Assembly: GCA_902471875.1 (NCBI GenBank)
Contig: CABRLN010000010.1
Span: forward strand, 1-64,000
Source: an uncultured Clostridium sp.
Lineage (GTDB): Bacteria > Bacillota > Clostridia > Oscillospirales > Acutalibacteraceae
Reading direction: 5' to 3'
Length of the DNA: 64,000 nucleotides
Shown here: piece by piece, positions 35,830 through 45,064 of the stretch
Layout of the letters: every line of letters begins with the position of its first letter
Position numbering within the stretch: position 1 is the stretch's first letter
Made by a program: the position numbers and the translations under genes
The notes under the pieces: generated by a model
The model's input: the letters and a program-made list of their open reading frames with translations, nothing else
Databases searched by the model: none
Told to the model about the DNA's origin: nothing

Positions 35830-38094
35830 GTGAATAACTTTAAACGGGTTGTTGCAATAGCAGTTGCAGTTATGCTTGTAGTTACTTGTGGTATTTTTAC
35901 AGTTAACGCAGCTACAGTTAATACTGAAGAATCTGAAGCTGGCAGCGGTATTACAATTCATTACTATGGTACAAGTGTAACACCAAATATTTACTATTGG
36001 AACAGCTTACCTACAAATATAGATTCCCCTTCATATCCGGGACCTAACATGACAAGGGATACCTCGGCTATAGGTCAAAACTGTTATAAATATACTTTTA
36101 ATAATGTAACAAAAATTAACTTCTTGTTTATTGAGAATGGTACTCAGTCGAAAGAATTAACAAGAGAATATACAGAAAAATCTCAAGGTGACTGGTGGTA
36201 CAAAGACGGCAAATGGTATACAAAAGATCCATATGCTTATGATGATTATGAGCGTACAGATCTTCGTGAGGATTCAATCTATTTCATAATTACAACTCGT
36301 TTTTATGACGGTGATACAGGTAACAATGTTCACTGTTGGGATGACACAGCCGCAAATAACCCTGACAGCGACCCTGCTTGGCGTGGTGACTTTAAGGGTT
36401 TAATTGAGAAACTTGACTACATTAAAGCTCTTGGTTTTAGTGCAGTTTGGATTACACCTGTAGTTACAAATGGTGGTGGTTATGACTACCATGGATATCA
36501 TGCTTTTGATTTTTCTACAGTCGATGTTCGTTACGAAAGCAGTGATACAACTTATGAAGATGTTATTGCTGCAGCGCACGAAAAAGATATGAAGATTATA
36601 CAGGATGTTGTTTGGAATCACACAGGTAACTTTGGTGAGGCATATCTTTGCCCAATGTTTACTAAGGAATATAATACAATACAAGATTTGGCCTCTCCTA
36701 GCAGTATGAAGGTTATTCCTGGCAGTGATCTTGACAAGTCTTATCCAAACTACGATAGTATGGATGGTGCTCCACAATTTCAGGCAAGACTGGATATTTT
36801 GCAGTCTATTCATACTTCCGGACATAACTCAAGAGAAACATACCATAGAGAAACAGGTATGGGTTATGAGTCATCTATTGAGCAACAAGGTTCAATAGAG
36901 GGTGACTGTAGAGATATTAATACAGAAAATCCGGAAGTAGCAAAATATATTACAGATACATATATTGATTATGCTAATCTTGGTGTTGATGCTTTCCGTC
37001 TTGATACAGAAAAGCACATTAACCGTTGGACACTAAATAGTGCTTATTTCCCTAAGTTCTCAAATATTCAAGGTTTCTATATCTTTGGTGAGGTTTGCTC
37101 AAGAGTTCGTGAAACATGGAATCATAATATTCCATCAAGTTCACCTGCATTCTTTACTTGGAAAGAAACAGAAAGTGAATGGATGAGCAACTGGGATACT
37201 TCAAGTCCTACTGCAAATATTGCTAAATCTATTTCTCATTATGACAGTCATAGAGATCCATCAAAATGCCCTACAAGTGATAATGCATTTCTTAATGGCA
37301 ATGACTATCATACACCAGACTATAGTCAGTCAAACGGTACAGGTGTTATTGACTTTACAATGCACTGGAATTTTGAGAATGCCAGCACTGCTTATAGAGC
37401 AGGTTTGGCTGAAGATCAGTATATGAATGATGCTACATGGAATGTAACATATGTTGACTCTCATGACTATGGTCCTGATGGTATGGAAAAAATACGTTAC
37501 AGCCAAGGCACACAAGCTTGGGCAGAAAATCTTTCTCTTATTTTCACATTCCGCGGCATTCCTTGTATTTACTACGGTACAGAGGTTGAGTTCGCTAAAG
37601 GTCAAGTTATAGATGTTGGCCCTAAACAGCCTTTAAGTACAACAGGTCGTGCTTACTTTGGTGACTATCTTGAGGGTAATGTAACTGCTAACAACTTTGG
37701 CGAATATACAGCAAGCGGTAAGGCTCAAGAAACGCTTAGCAGTACACTTTCACAACATTTAATTAAGTTGAACAAAATTAGAAGAGCAGTACCTGCACTT
37801 CAAAAAGGACAGTATTCTTCTGTTGGAGATATGTGCTTTAAGCGTGGATATACAGACCCTGACACAGGGGAAAAGAGTTTTGCTTGTGTTGCGGTTACAA
37901 ACGGTGCTACGTTCTCAGGTATTCCTAACGGAAAATATATTGACGCTGTAACAGGTGATGTTAAGGACGTATCAAACGGTACACTTTCTGTTTCTGCACC
38001 TGGTAAGGGTAACTGTAGAGTTTATGTATTAAGCTCAAATGGTTATAAAGGCATCAGCGGTAAAATCGGTGGCACAACTACATATCTAAAGTAA
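35830..38094 (+). CDS. Secreted GH13 alpha-amylase, tandem paralogue
   Basis: A 754-residue exported amylase closely similar to the one just upstream, especially around TRFYDGDTGNNVHCW and in the last 150 residues. Signal peptide (VVAIAVAVMLVVTCGIFTVN), N-terminal starch-binding module, GH13 barrel with region I DVVWNH, nucleophile D392 in FRLDT, acid E421 in FGEVC and D546 in VDSHD, then a C-terminal beta domain. No dockerin. The start is GTG 35830, ten bases after AAGGAGG; an ATG at 35820 opens only a five-codon frame. Differences concentrate in the loop between regions I and II (about 265-380), which probably alters substrate preference. Confidence 0.9.
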   Translation: MNNFKRVVAIAVAVMLVVTCGIFTVNAATVNTEESEAGSGITIHYYGTSVTPNIYYWNSLPTNIDSPSYPGPNMTRDTSAIGQNCYKYTFNNVTKINFLFIENGTQSKELTREYTEKSQGDWWYKDGKWYTKDPYAYDDYERTDLREDSIYFIITTRFYDGDTGNNVHCWDDTAANNPDSDPAWRGDFKGLIEKLDYIKALGFSAVWITPVVTNGGGYDYHGYHAFDFSTVDVRYESSDTTYEDVIAAAHEKDMKIIQDVVWNHTGNFGEAYLCPMFTKEYNTIQDLASPSSMKVIPGSDLDKSYPNYDSMDGAPQFQARLDILQSIHTSGHNSRETYHRETGMGYESSIEQQGSIEGDCRDINTENPEVAKYITDTYIDYANLGVDAFRLDTEKHINRWTLNSAYFPKFSNIQGFYIFGEVCSRVRETWNHNIPSSSPAFFTWKETESEWMSNWDTSSPTANIAKSISHYDSHRDPSKCPTSDNAFLNGNDYHTPDYSQSNGTGVIDFTMHWNFENASTAYRAGLAEDQYMNDATWNVTYVDSHDYGPDGMEKIRYSQGTQAWAENLSLIFTFRGIPCIYYGTEVEFAKGQVIDVGPKQPLSTTGRAYFGDYLEGNVTANNFGEYTASGKAQETLSSTLSQHLIKLNKIRRAVPALQKGQYSSVGDMCFKRGYTDPDTGEKSFACVAVTNGATFSGIPNGKYIDAVTGDVKDVSNGTLSVSAPGKGNCRVYVLSSNGYKGISGKIGGTTTYLK

Positions 38095-38110
38095 ATATTT
38101 AGATTTTCTA

Positions 38111-38148
38111 ACGGCTTTAATCCCCAAACGGATTAAGGCCGTTTTTTT
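38111..38148 (+). terminator. Terminator of the starch operon
   Basis: ACGGCTTTAATCC (38111-38123) pairs with GGATTAAGGCCGT (38130-38142, one G-T pair) and is followed by seven T's, 17 bp after the second amylase. Confidence 0.9.
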
Positions 38149-38267
38149 ATATATCAAGGCTATATGTGGTTATTATAAAATATAGTTTTGTTATAAAGTA
38201 AAGATATTGAAAAGAAAGCTGTGTAAGGCTATAATTGATTTTATAAAATAAAAAGCGAGGAATTTGT

Positions 38268-38747
38268 ATGGGCAAGGAAATTAAAACTAATGTTATGAGA
38301 ATATTAGACAAAGCGAAAATTAAGTATAAGTACTACGACTACAGCAAAACAGAATTGACAAATGGTAATGAAATTGCAGATTTTTTAGAAGAAGATCCTA
38401 ACAAGGTTTTTAAAACTTTGGTTACCCAAGGCAGCAAAACAAAAGAAATTTATGTGTTTATGGTTCCTGTTAATAAAGAACTTAACCTAAAAAGGGCGGC
38501 AAGCGCTGTTGGTGAAAAATCTGTTCAAATGATACCTCAAAAAGATTTGTTAAAGACTACAGGCTATGTACATGGTGGTTGTTCACCTATTGGTATGAAA
38601 AAACAGTACAAAACCACAGTACATCTTACAGCACTAAATTTTGATACTATTATTTTCAGTGCAGGAAAGGTAGGTTATCAGGTTGAAATAAGTTATAAAG
38701 ACCTTTTAAAGGTTTTTCCTGTAAACAGTGCAGCTATTGTTGAATAA
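38268..38747 (+). CDS. ybaK: Cys-tRNA(Pro)/Cys-tRNA(Cys) deacylase (YbaK/EbsC)
   Basis: A 159-residue editing enzyme of the YbaK/EbsC family that hydrolyses mischarged Cys-tRNA(Pro). The N-terminal helix-strand IKYKYYDYS, the catalytic-site lysine region PNKVFKTLVTQG, FMVPVNKELNLKRAA and the glycine-rich GYVHGGCSPIGMKKQYKTTV are all in place. GAGGA precedes the ATG. It is a single housekeeping gene between starch-related genes, with no visible functional link to them. Confidence 0.92.
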   Translation: MGKEIKTNVMRILDKAKIKYKYYDYSKTELTNGNEIADFLEEDPNKVFKTLVTQGSKTKEIYVFMVPVNKELNLKRAASAVGEKSVQMIPQKDLLKTTGYVHGGCSPIGMKKQYKTTVHLTALNFDTIIFSAGKVGYQVEISYKDLLKVFPVNSAAIVE

Positions 38748-39105
38748 GACATATTTATAAGATTTAATATCAGAGATACAAACTAACAATGTTTAGGAGT
38801 GAAATAAAAAATGCTTGAAAAAGAATTTAGCTGACCTATTTTTGAACTGATTCTGACTTAACGAAATATGTAAATGTTTATCAATACCTAATATTTAAAT
38901 ACTTTTTATAATTTATTTTAAAGTAGATTTTGCAGATAATGAAGATTGACTGAGACTTGTTAGGAAAATAAAGTGCATGATTCAATATATTGAAAAATAA
39001 ACCAATAAGCCATTTGACATTGGTATAAAGCACCGTTAAATTTAAAATGTGCAAAATGACCTAAAAACAGTGCAAATAATTATGCGTCATTTTTTACGGG
39101 TTATG
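38748..39105 (+). other. Gap without recognised gene
   Basis: AT-rich, with several short stops in all frames. A weak open stretch beginning near 38811 (ATGCTTGAAAAAGAATTTAG) ends after few codons. Nothing else was recognised up to the MarR promoter. Confidence 0.3.
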
Positions 39106-39154
39106 TTGACATATAGGGTAACAGGTGATAAGATATGTAATATATTACATATCT
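39106..39154 (+). promoter_or_regulatory. Promoter with 24-bp palindromic operator
   Basis: TTGACA (39106-39111), 17 bp and TAAGAT (39129-39134) form a good promoter. A perfect 24-bp palindrome, half-site AGATATGTAATA, occupies 39131-39154, covering the -10 box and start point. This is the position expected for an autorepressor site, and MarR-family proteins bind AT-rich palindromes of this kind. The ribosome binding site begins one base after it. Confidence 0.8.
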
Positions 39155-39165
39155 GGAGGCTCGTA

Positions 39166-39696
39166 ATGTTTGGGGTGAATTCAGAACAGGCTGTATTGTT
39201 TTCAACTATTTGTAGAGTAAGCAACCAATATCAAACCATTGGAGATAAGTATTACAACGGAATTTCAGTAAAGCAAGAATATTTACTTTCAATTATAGAA
39301 TATTATTCTAAAGATAAGCCGCCTACTCTTAATAATCTTTCGGTGATTATTGGCAGTTCTCACCAAAATGTAAAGCAAATTGTTTCTAAACTGGTTAAAA
39401 AGGGGTATTTAACTATTGAAAAGGACATTGACGATAAGCGAAAAAGACGTGTTTATTTTACTGAAAAGTATAAAAAAGACAAACCTGAATTTGATAAAAG
39501 AAGGACACTATTTTTGAAGCAGGTTTTTAAAGGAATATCTGATGATGAGATAGAATATACTATGTCTGTAATAAAGAAAATAATATCAAACCAATCAAAA
39601 ATGCTTGGCAATGAAATGTATATGAAACAAATTTTTGCTAAAATTAATAGTGATATGTTGGAAAATCCCATTATAAGAGATAATAATCTTAAGTAA
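39166..39696 (+). CDS. MarR-family transcriptional regulator
   Basis: A 176-residue winged-helix regulator. The core reads YYSKDKPPTLNNLSVIIGSS followed by HQNVKQIVSKLVKKGYLTIE, giving the helix-turn-helix, then the wing KDIDDKRKRRVYFTEKY with the conserved Asp-Arg pattern of MarR proteins. C-terminal helices form the dimer interface. ATG 39166 has GGAGG six bases upstream; earlier codons in frame overlap the promoter and are not used. The palindrome on its own promoter strongly suggests autoregulation. Its other targets are unknown; the branching enzyme gene follows after 216 bp. Confidence 0.85.
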   Translation: MFGVNSEQAVLFSTICRVSNQYQTIGDKYYNGISVKQEYLLSIIEYYSKDKPPTLNNLSVIIGSSHQNVKQIVSKLVKKGYLTIEKDIDDKRKRRVYFTEKYKKDKPEFDKRRTLFLKQVFKGISDDEIEYTMSVIKKIISNQSKMLGNEMYMKQIFAKINSDMLENPIIRDNNLK

Positions 39697-39912
39697 ATAG
39701 TTTATATAAATCTGTATATAATATATTTTTTATTATATGAAGACAAGATAATGAAATTTGTAATATTTAATAGTTAAAATGTACAAAATATTTTTAAATA
39801 ATATTGCAATTTTAAGAAGTATAATATATAATTATACTGTGTAAAAGTAGTTTAAATGCAGTACATAATGCATAAAATATAAAGATGTTCTATTGTATGT
39901 TAGGAGGTTAAC

Positions 39913-42333
39913 ATGGAGGATATTAAGGGATTGTTTAATTACGAATATTTAATGAAGGTTATTAATACAGATTCTGTTTTTCCGGGCGGAATTTTAGGTG
40001 CACATTTAACTGACAGGGGATATGTTGTAACTGTTTATAACCCGCAGGCTGAAGCTGTTACTGTGATAGAAAAGCGCAGCAACCAAAGGTTTGAGGCACA
40101 AAAAATAGACGATGCAGGTGTTTTTGTAGCTTATCTTGGTTGTGATGTCAGCACACCTTATCTGTTAGAAATTAATCCGTATGGCGAAGAAGAACCTTAT
40201 CAGACAGAGGATTGTTACAGATTTCCGGTGCAGACGTCATCAGAGGATGCATATTTATTTGGAGCCGGTACACTGTACAATGTTGCTGATATTTTGGGTG
40301 CACATATTAAAACAATTGATGGCGTTGAAGGTACATTGTTTACTGTTTGGGCACCGAATGCTTCACGCGTTAGTGTTGTTGGTGATTTTAATAAATGGGA
40401 TGGCAGAATGCACCAAATGAATAAGGTTTATAATGTTGGTATTTTTGAATTGTTTATACCGGGTATAGGAGAAGGAGCCCTATATAAGTACGAAATTAAA
40501 ACACCTTGGGGTGCTTTATTTATGAAGACAGACCCATTTGGAAATTATCAGCAAAAACGTCCTGAAACAGCATCTATAGTAACCGATGTTAATAAATTTA
40601 ATTGGACAGACAAGCAGTGGATTGAGAAGAGAAAAAATACAAATATCGATACGCAGCCTGTTGCGATTTATGAACTGCATCCGGGATCTTGGAAGAAGAA
40701 AGGTGAAAATAAAGAGGATTTTCTTACTTATCGTGAGCTTGCACCACAGCTTGCTGAGTATGTAAAAGAAATGGGTTATACTCATATTGAACTTATGGGC
40801 ATTTCAGAACATCCTTTTGATGGATCATGGGGGTATCAGGTAACAGGTTATTATGCACCTACATCTCGTTTTGGTTCGCCGGAAGATTTCCAATATTTTG
40901 TAAACTATATGCACAAACAGGGCATTAGTGTAATTCTTGACTGGGTACCTGCACATTTTCCTAAAGATGCACATGGGCTTGCAAGATTTGACGGAACACC
41001 ACTTTATGAACATCCTGATTCACGACGTGGTGAGCACCCTGACTGGGGCACCTACATTTTTAACTATGAAAAGACAGAGGTTTGTAACTTTTTAATTGGA
41101 AGTGCCTTGTTTTGGATTGAAAAATTTCATATTGATGGCTTGCGTGTTGATGCAGTTGCTTCAATGCTTTATCTTGACTATGGTAAGAGAGATGGTCAGT
41201 GGCTTCCAAATATTTATGGCGGCAGAGAAAACTTAGAGGCTATAGAATTTTTAAAACATTTAAATTCTATCAACTCCAAGCGCAATCCGGGTTCTGCAAT
41301 TATGGCTGAGGAATCTACCTCGTTTGCCGGAGTTACAGCTAACACGAAAAATAATGGTTTGGGATTTACATTTAAATGGAATATGGGTTGGATGAACGAT
41401 TTCTTAAAGTATATGTCAACTGACCCAATTTATAGATGTCATGACCATAATGAGCTTACTTTCAGTATGGTTTATGCAACATCTGAAAAATTTATTCTTG
41501 TTTTATCTCATGATGAGGTTGTTTACGGTAAATGCTCAATGATTAATAAAATGCCTGGTGATGATTGGCAGAAGTTTGCAAACCTGAAAGCAGCTTACGG
41601 CTTTATGTTTGGTCACCCTGGTAAGAAGCTATTATTTATGGGGCAGGATTTTGCACAGTATGATGAGTGGAATTCGAACAAAGAGCTTGATTGGTTCTTG
41701 GTTGATGAGGTTGAAAACAATAAGAATCTGCAACAATTTGTAAAAGCCTTATTGTCTGTTTACAAAAAATACCCTGCACTATACGAGTTGGATTTCACTT
41801 ATGACGGTTTTGAATGGATTAATTGTGATGACTGGAGTCACAGCGAGGTTAGCTTTATTCGTAAACCAAAAACTAAGGGTGAAAAGTGCCTAATGTTTGT
41901 TTGCAACTTTGTTCCTTGTCCGCATGAGAATTTTGTAATTGGAGTACCTTGTGATGTAGAGTACAAGCTTATTCTTAATAGTGACGATGCTAAATATGGT
42001 GGTACAGGTGATTATATTAAAGAAACTCTTGTTCCTGTTAAAAAAGCAGCAGATGGAAGACCATATCAGGTACGATATTCCATTCCGCCGCTAAGTGTAA
42101 GTATATTTGAATTTGATTATGTTGAGCCACCTGTAGAAGTGCCTGAGGAAAAGAAGCTGACGGCTAAGGAAATTGCTGCTAGCGAAAAAAGGAAGAAGAA
42201 CACAGAAATTCTTAAAGCTATGAAAAAAGCACAGACTAAGACAGAATCTAAAACGGAGCTTAAGGAAGAGGATACTTCAAAGAAGACCAAAATTACCGTA
42301 AAATCGGCTTCAACTGCAAAATCAAAGAAATAA
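39913..42333 (+). CDS. glgB: 1,4-alpha-glucan branching enzyme (GlgB)
   Basis: An 806-residue GH13 enzyme that forms alpha-1,6 branches in glycogen. N-terminal extra module (1-115), CBM48 (GTLFTVWAPNASRVSVVGDF, about 140-230), then the barrel with GHWYQ-like ELHPGSWKKK, nucleophile D413 in LRVDAVASML, acid E466 in AEESTSF and D534 in LSHDEVVYGK. The beta domain ends near 740. A low-complexity tail of about 65 residues rich in Lys, Glu and Thr (TETESK-like) follows, which is not part of the family core. No signal peptide, so it is cytoplasmic and works on stored glycogen. No glgA or glgC is adjacent. Confidence 0.93.
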   Translation: MEDIKGLFNYEYLMKVINTDSVFPGGILGAHLTDRGYVVTVYNPQAEAVTVIEKRSNQRFEAQKIDDAGVFVAYLGCDVSTPYLLEINPYGEEEPYQTEDCYRFPVQTSSEDAYLFGAGTLYNVADILGAHIKTIDGVEGTLFTVWAPNASRVSVVGDFNKWDGRMHQMNKVYNVGIFELFIPGIGEGALYKYEIKTPWGALFMKTDPFGNYQQKRPETASIVTDVNKFNWTDKQWIEKRKNTNIDTQPVAIYELHPGSWKKKGENKEDFLTYRELAPQLAEYVKEMGYTHIELMGISEHPFDGSWGYQVTGYYAPTSRFGSPEDFQYFVNYMHKQGISVILDWVPAHFPKDAHGLARFDGTPLYEHPDSRRGEHPDWGTYIFNYEKTEVCNFLIGSALFWIEKFHIDGLRVDAVASMLYLDYGKRDGQWLPNIYGGRENLEAIEFLKHLNSINSKRNPGSAIMAEESTSFAGVTANTKNNGLGFTFKWNMGWMNDFLKYMSTDPIYRCHDHNELTFSMVYATSEKFILVLSHDEVVYGKCSMINKMPGDDWQKFANLKAAYGFMFGHPGKKLLFMGQDFAQYDEWNSNKELDWFLVDEVENNKNLQQFVKALLSVYKKYPALYELDFTYDGFEWINCDDWSHSEVSFIRKPKTKGEKCLMFVCNFVPCPHENFVIGVPCDVEYKLILNSDDAKYGGTGDYIKETLVPVKKAADGRPYQVRYSIPPLSVSIFEFDYVEPPVEVPEEKKLTAKEIAASEKRKKNTEILKAMKKAQTKTESKTELKEEDTSKKTKITVKSASTAKSKK

Positions 42334-42430
42334 TACTAATTCGATTACAGCAATATAAACTGATTGAACTTTTTTGAGGTTAGTTTATCTTATGATATTT
42401 TCGATATAAGCATTAATAATATACAATATA

Positions 42431-42463
42431 ACAACAGCCGTGCATTTACTGCACGGCTGTTGT
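42431..42463. terminator. Terminator after glgB
   Basis: A perfect 14-bp GC-rich stem (42431-42444 and 42450-42463, loop TTTAC) followed by TTTATG; could serve both glgB and minus-strand transcription. Confidence 0.75.
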
Positions 42464-42578
42464 TTATGATGTAGCTTAAAAGTGATTATTTATATACGAA
42501 TAACTGTTTCTAAAGCTTGTTTAACTTTTATTCAGTACACTAAATAATAATTTATAGTTGTAGTTTGCAATATATGTT

Positions 42579-42795
42579 TTATAAAGTTATATAATTAGGA
42601 ATAATATTTTCATAGTGACCATTTTTCATTATAAATCCCTTTGGTATAACTCTAAGCTGTATAAAACCTAACTTTTTTGTACAAGCTAAGTGCAGTTGTA
42701 TTGCTTTTTGCCACAGCGTTAAATTGTAAAATTTTAAAGCCTTTTTCTTTTGCTGTAGCCATACAGTTGTACACAAGCTTTTCACTAATGTGTCA
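42579..42795 (-). pseudogene. GNAT acetyltransferase remnant
   Basis: Two minus-strand frames together give the C-terminal half of a GNAT N-acetyltransferase: EKLVYNCMATAKEKGFKILQ and AVAKSNTTALSLYKK, then after a +1/-1 shift near 42670 LGFIQLRVIPKGFIMKNGHY. The acetyl-CoA binding N-terminal half is missing. This is a dead gene. Confidence 0.75.
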
Positions 42796-42898
42796 ACTGC
42801 AATTTACCCCTGTTACATAGCAGAAATAATAATTTTGTAAATGTTTCATATGTATGTCAGAATGAAAAGGGCAGCACCGCTTGGTACTGCCTATAAAT

Positions 42899-43438
42899 TT
42901 ATTCTTCCATTTGTTTGCCTAAGAATGATGAAGCACTTTGAGCCAGTTTAATATCAGATTCAGTTGGAATACATTTATTTTCTGAACACAGCATAATTAC
43001 ACTTCCTGTAACATCACCGGCAGCTATAATAGGATAAAGTAGCATGGCAGTAGCTTCAATACCCTCAACTGGCTGAAGATCAAACTTATTTTCACTTGAG
43101 TTGTAGCTTTGGCGATTTTCCATTAACTCCTCTGCAGTAGAGGTAATTCTGCGTTCTAAAAACTCTCTTTTTGAAACGCCTGCAGCAGAAACTATGTGGT
43201 CACGGTCACTAATAAGTGTTGGCATACCGCTTGTTTTACTTATTACCTCTGCATATGTGCTGGCAAAGCTACTTAGTTCACCTACAGGTGAGTATTTTTT
43301 AAATATTACCTCTCCGTCTGTATCAGTGTAAATTTCAAGAGGATCTCCTTCTCTTATACGCAAAGTTCGTCTTATTTCTTTAGGAATTACAATTCTTCCT
43401 AAATCGTCAATTCTTCTAACAATACCTGTTGCCTTCAT
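42899..43438 (-). CDS. spoVT: Stage V sporulation protein T (SpoVT)
   Basis: A forespore transcription regulator. Residues 1-50 are the AbrB-type swapped-hairpin DNA-binding domain (MKATGIVRRIDDLGRIVIPK; RRTLRIREGDPLEIY); residues 55-179 are a GAF-like domain. Length (179) matches SpoVT. The ATG at 43438 is used because GGAGT lies about eight bases upstream; an in-frame ATG at 43462 lacks a site. Together with spoIIE it supports a sporulating host. It is a single gene facing the GNAT remnant, divergent from the DUF5131 gene. Confidence 0.95.
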   Translation of the reverse strand: MKATGIVRRIDDLGRIVIPKEIRRTLRIREGDPLEIYTDTDGEVIFKKYSPVGELSSFASTYAEVISKTSGMPTLISDRDHIVSAAGVSKREFLERRITSTAEELMENRQSYNSSENKFDLQPVEGIEATAMLLYPIIAAGDVTGSVIMLCSENKCIPTESDIKLAQSASSFLGKQMEE

Positions 43439-43743
43439 ATATAAAACTCCTTTAATATTCAAAATTAAGTTGCAAAAATATTGTTAACCTATTAATGCAA
43501 TTTATACCACAAAAATGAATGGTTAAATTATCTATTTTATTGACAAAATTTTTCAAATTATTATATTTTTAAAGGTAATACTAAAGAAATATATAACGAT
43601 TGTATATTTGAAAGAATAGTGACTTAGTTTAAGAAGCTATATTGCAGTATAAAGGGATATACTGGAAAAAACAGCGGTATTGTGGTATTATTATGAAAAT
43701 ATTAAATGATGATATGGTAAGTGGAATTGCAAGGAGGTACAAT

Positions 43744-44673
43744 ATGCATGATATTTGGAATCCGTGGCATGGTTGTGTAAAGTGCAGCGAGGGTTGTGAA
43801 AATTGTTATATGTTTTTTCTGGATAGGAAACGAGGAAAAAATGGAGCTGACATTTATCGAACGAAGGCTAATTTTAATTATCCTTTGCATAAAAACAGAG
43901 ATGGTTCTTATAAGGTACAAAGTGGTGAACAAATAAGGGTGTGCATGACTTCAGATTTCTTTTTAGAACAAGCTGATCCTTGGCGAGAAGATGCATGGAG
44001 CATAATAAAAGATCGAAGTGATGTTAAATTCTTTTTGCTGACAAAACGTCCCCAGCGTGTTAAGCAGTGCTTACCAAAGGATTGGAGTGATGGATGGGAT
44101 AATGTGCTTTTTAATGTTACCTGTGAAAATCAGAAAAGGGCAGACGAAAGAATACCATTATTGCTTGAGCTTCCGTTTAAACACAAAGGTATAATGTGTG
44201 CACCTTTTATTGGTGAAATAAGTATTGAGAGGTATTTACAAAGCGGACAGATAGAACAGGTTATTTGTGGTGGTGAAAATTATGACGGTTCTCGTTTTTG
44301 TAATTTTGACTGGGTAAAAAAATTGCGCATGGAATGCGAAAAATATGATATAACCTTTTGTTTTATTGAAACAGGTACGGAATTTATAAAGGACGGCAAA
44401 CATTATAGAATACCCAACAAAAAAATACAGTCTGAAATGGCTTATAAGTCGGGTATGAATTACATGGGAAAACCGGTAAAGTTTAAGCTTACTAACCCTC
44501 TTGGGATGGAAATTCCGAAGGAAGAGCTGTATGTACCATACTACCGTGATAATTGCAAAAAATGTGGCAGTCGTTTAATATGTAACGGCTGTGCCGATTG
44601 TGGAAAATGCAAAGATATGAAAATTACATATGAAGAAATGCAGCAATTTGATAAAAATTTTTTCTTGTTTTAA
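43744..44673 (+). CDS. DUF5131 (phage Gp37/Gp68-like) protein
   Basis: A 309-residue protein of the DUF5131 family, also found in phages. The start IWNPWHGCVKCSEGCENCYM gives a Cys-x2-Cys-x3-Cys-x2-Cys cluster reminiscent of radical SAM iron-sulfur binding; other blocks are MTSDFFLEQADPWREDAW, LLTKRPQRVKQCLP, NVTCENQKRAD and CGGENYDGSRFCNFDWVK. The C-terminus adds a dense cysteine knuckle (CKKCGSRLICNGCADCGKC) that probably binds zinc. The reaction is unknown. AAGGAGGT just before ATG 43744 marks the start. Gap 43439-43743 to spoVT holds only the divergent promoter region. Confidence 0.8.
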   Translation: MHDIWNPWHGCVKCSEGCENCYMFFLDRKRGKNGADIYRTKANFNYPLHKNRDGSYKVQSGEQIRVCMTSDFFLEQADPWREDAWSIIKDRSDVKFFLLTKRPQRVKQCLPKDWSDGWDNVLFNVTCENQKRADERIPLLLELPFKHKGIMCAPFIGEISIERYLQSGQIEQVICGGENYDGSRFCNFDWVKKLRMECEKYDITFCFIETGTEFIKDGKHYRIPNKKIQSEMAYKSGMNYMGKPVKFKLTNPLGMEIPKEELYVPYYRDNCKKCGSRLICNGCADCGKCKDMKITYEEMQQFDKNFFLF

Positions 44674-45064
44674 TAAATTAGAAAATAGTAAAAATTTATA
44701 TTATCGTAATATCCTATAATAAATATATTTATAATTATCTATACTTATTTATATGTATATGCGGTGGCTGAACAACAGCAAAATATTAGAAAAAATAAGA
44801 ATTCTATTGTGTATGCATATAATTTTCACTGATAATTTGTGCATAAAAATAATGGTTATTGTTTAAATGATATTGTATAATTATAGGTAATGTATGTTAC
44901 TAATATTAAATATTGAAAAAGGTTCTGAAAAGATTTTGTTTGATGAGCACTTCAATGTTGGAAGAAATGACATAAATAACAAAATTTGCACAAAAGCTTT
45001 TTTCTTTATTCTGATTATTAATTATAAATATTTGTAACAAATTTTAAAAGAAGGAGAAGAAAAT
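44674..45064 (+). other. Leader of the dockerin pullulanase with a possible 47-codon ORF
   Basis: TATAAT at 44876-44881 with a poor -35 box is the best promoter, leaving a leader of about 175 nt. Within it ATG 44894 opens a 47-codon frame (MLLILNIEKGSEKILFDEHF) ending at 45037, without a good ribosome binding site. It may be a leader peptide or chance. No other gene was seen. Confidence 0.35.
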
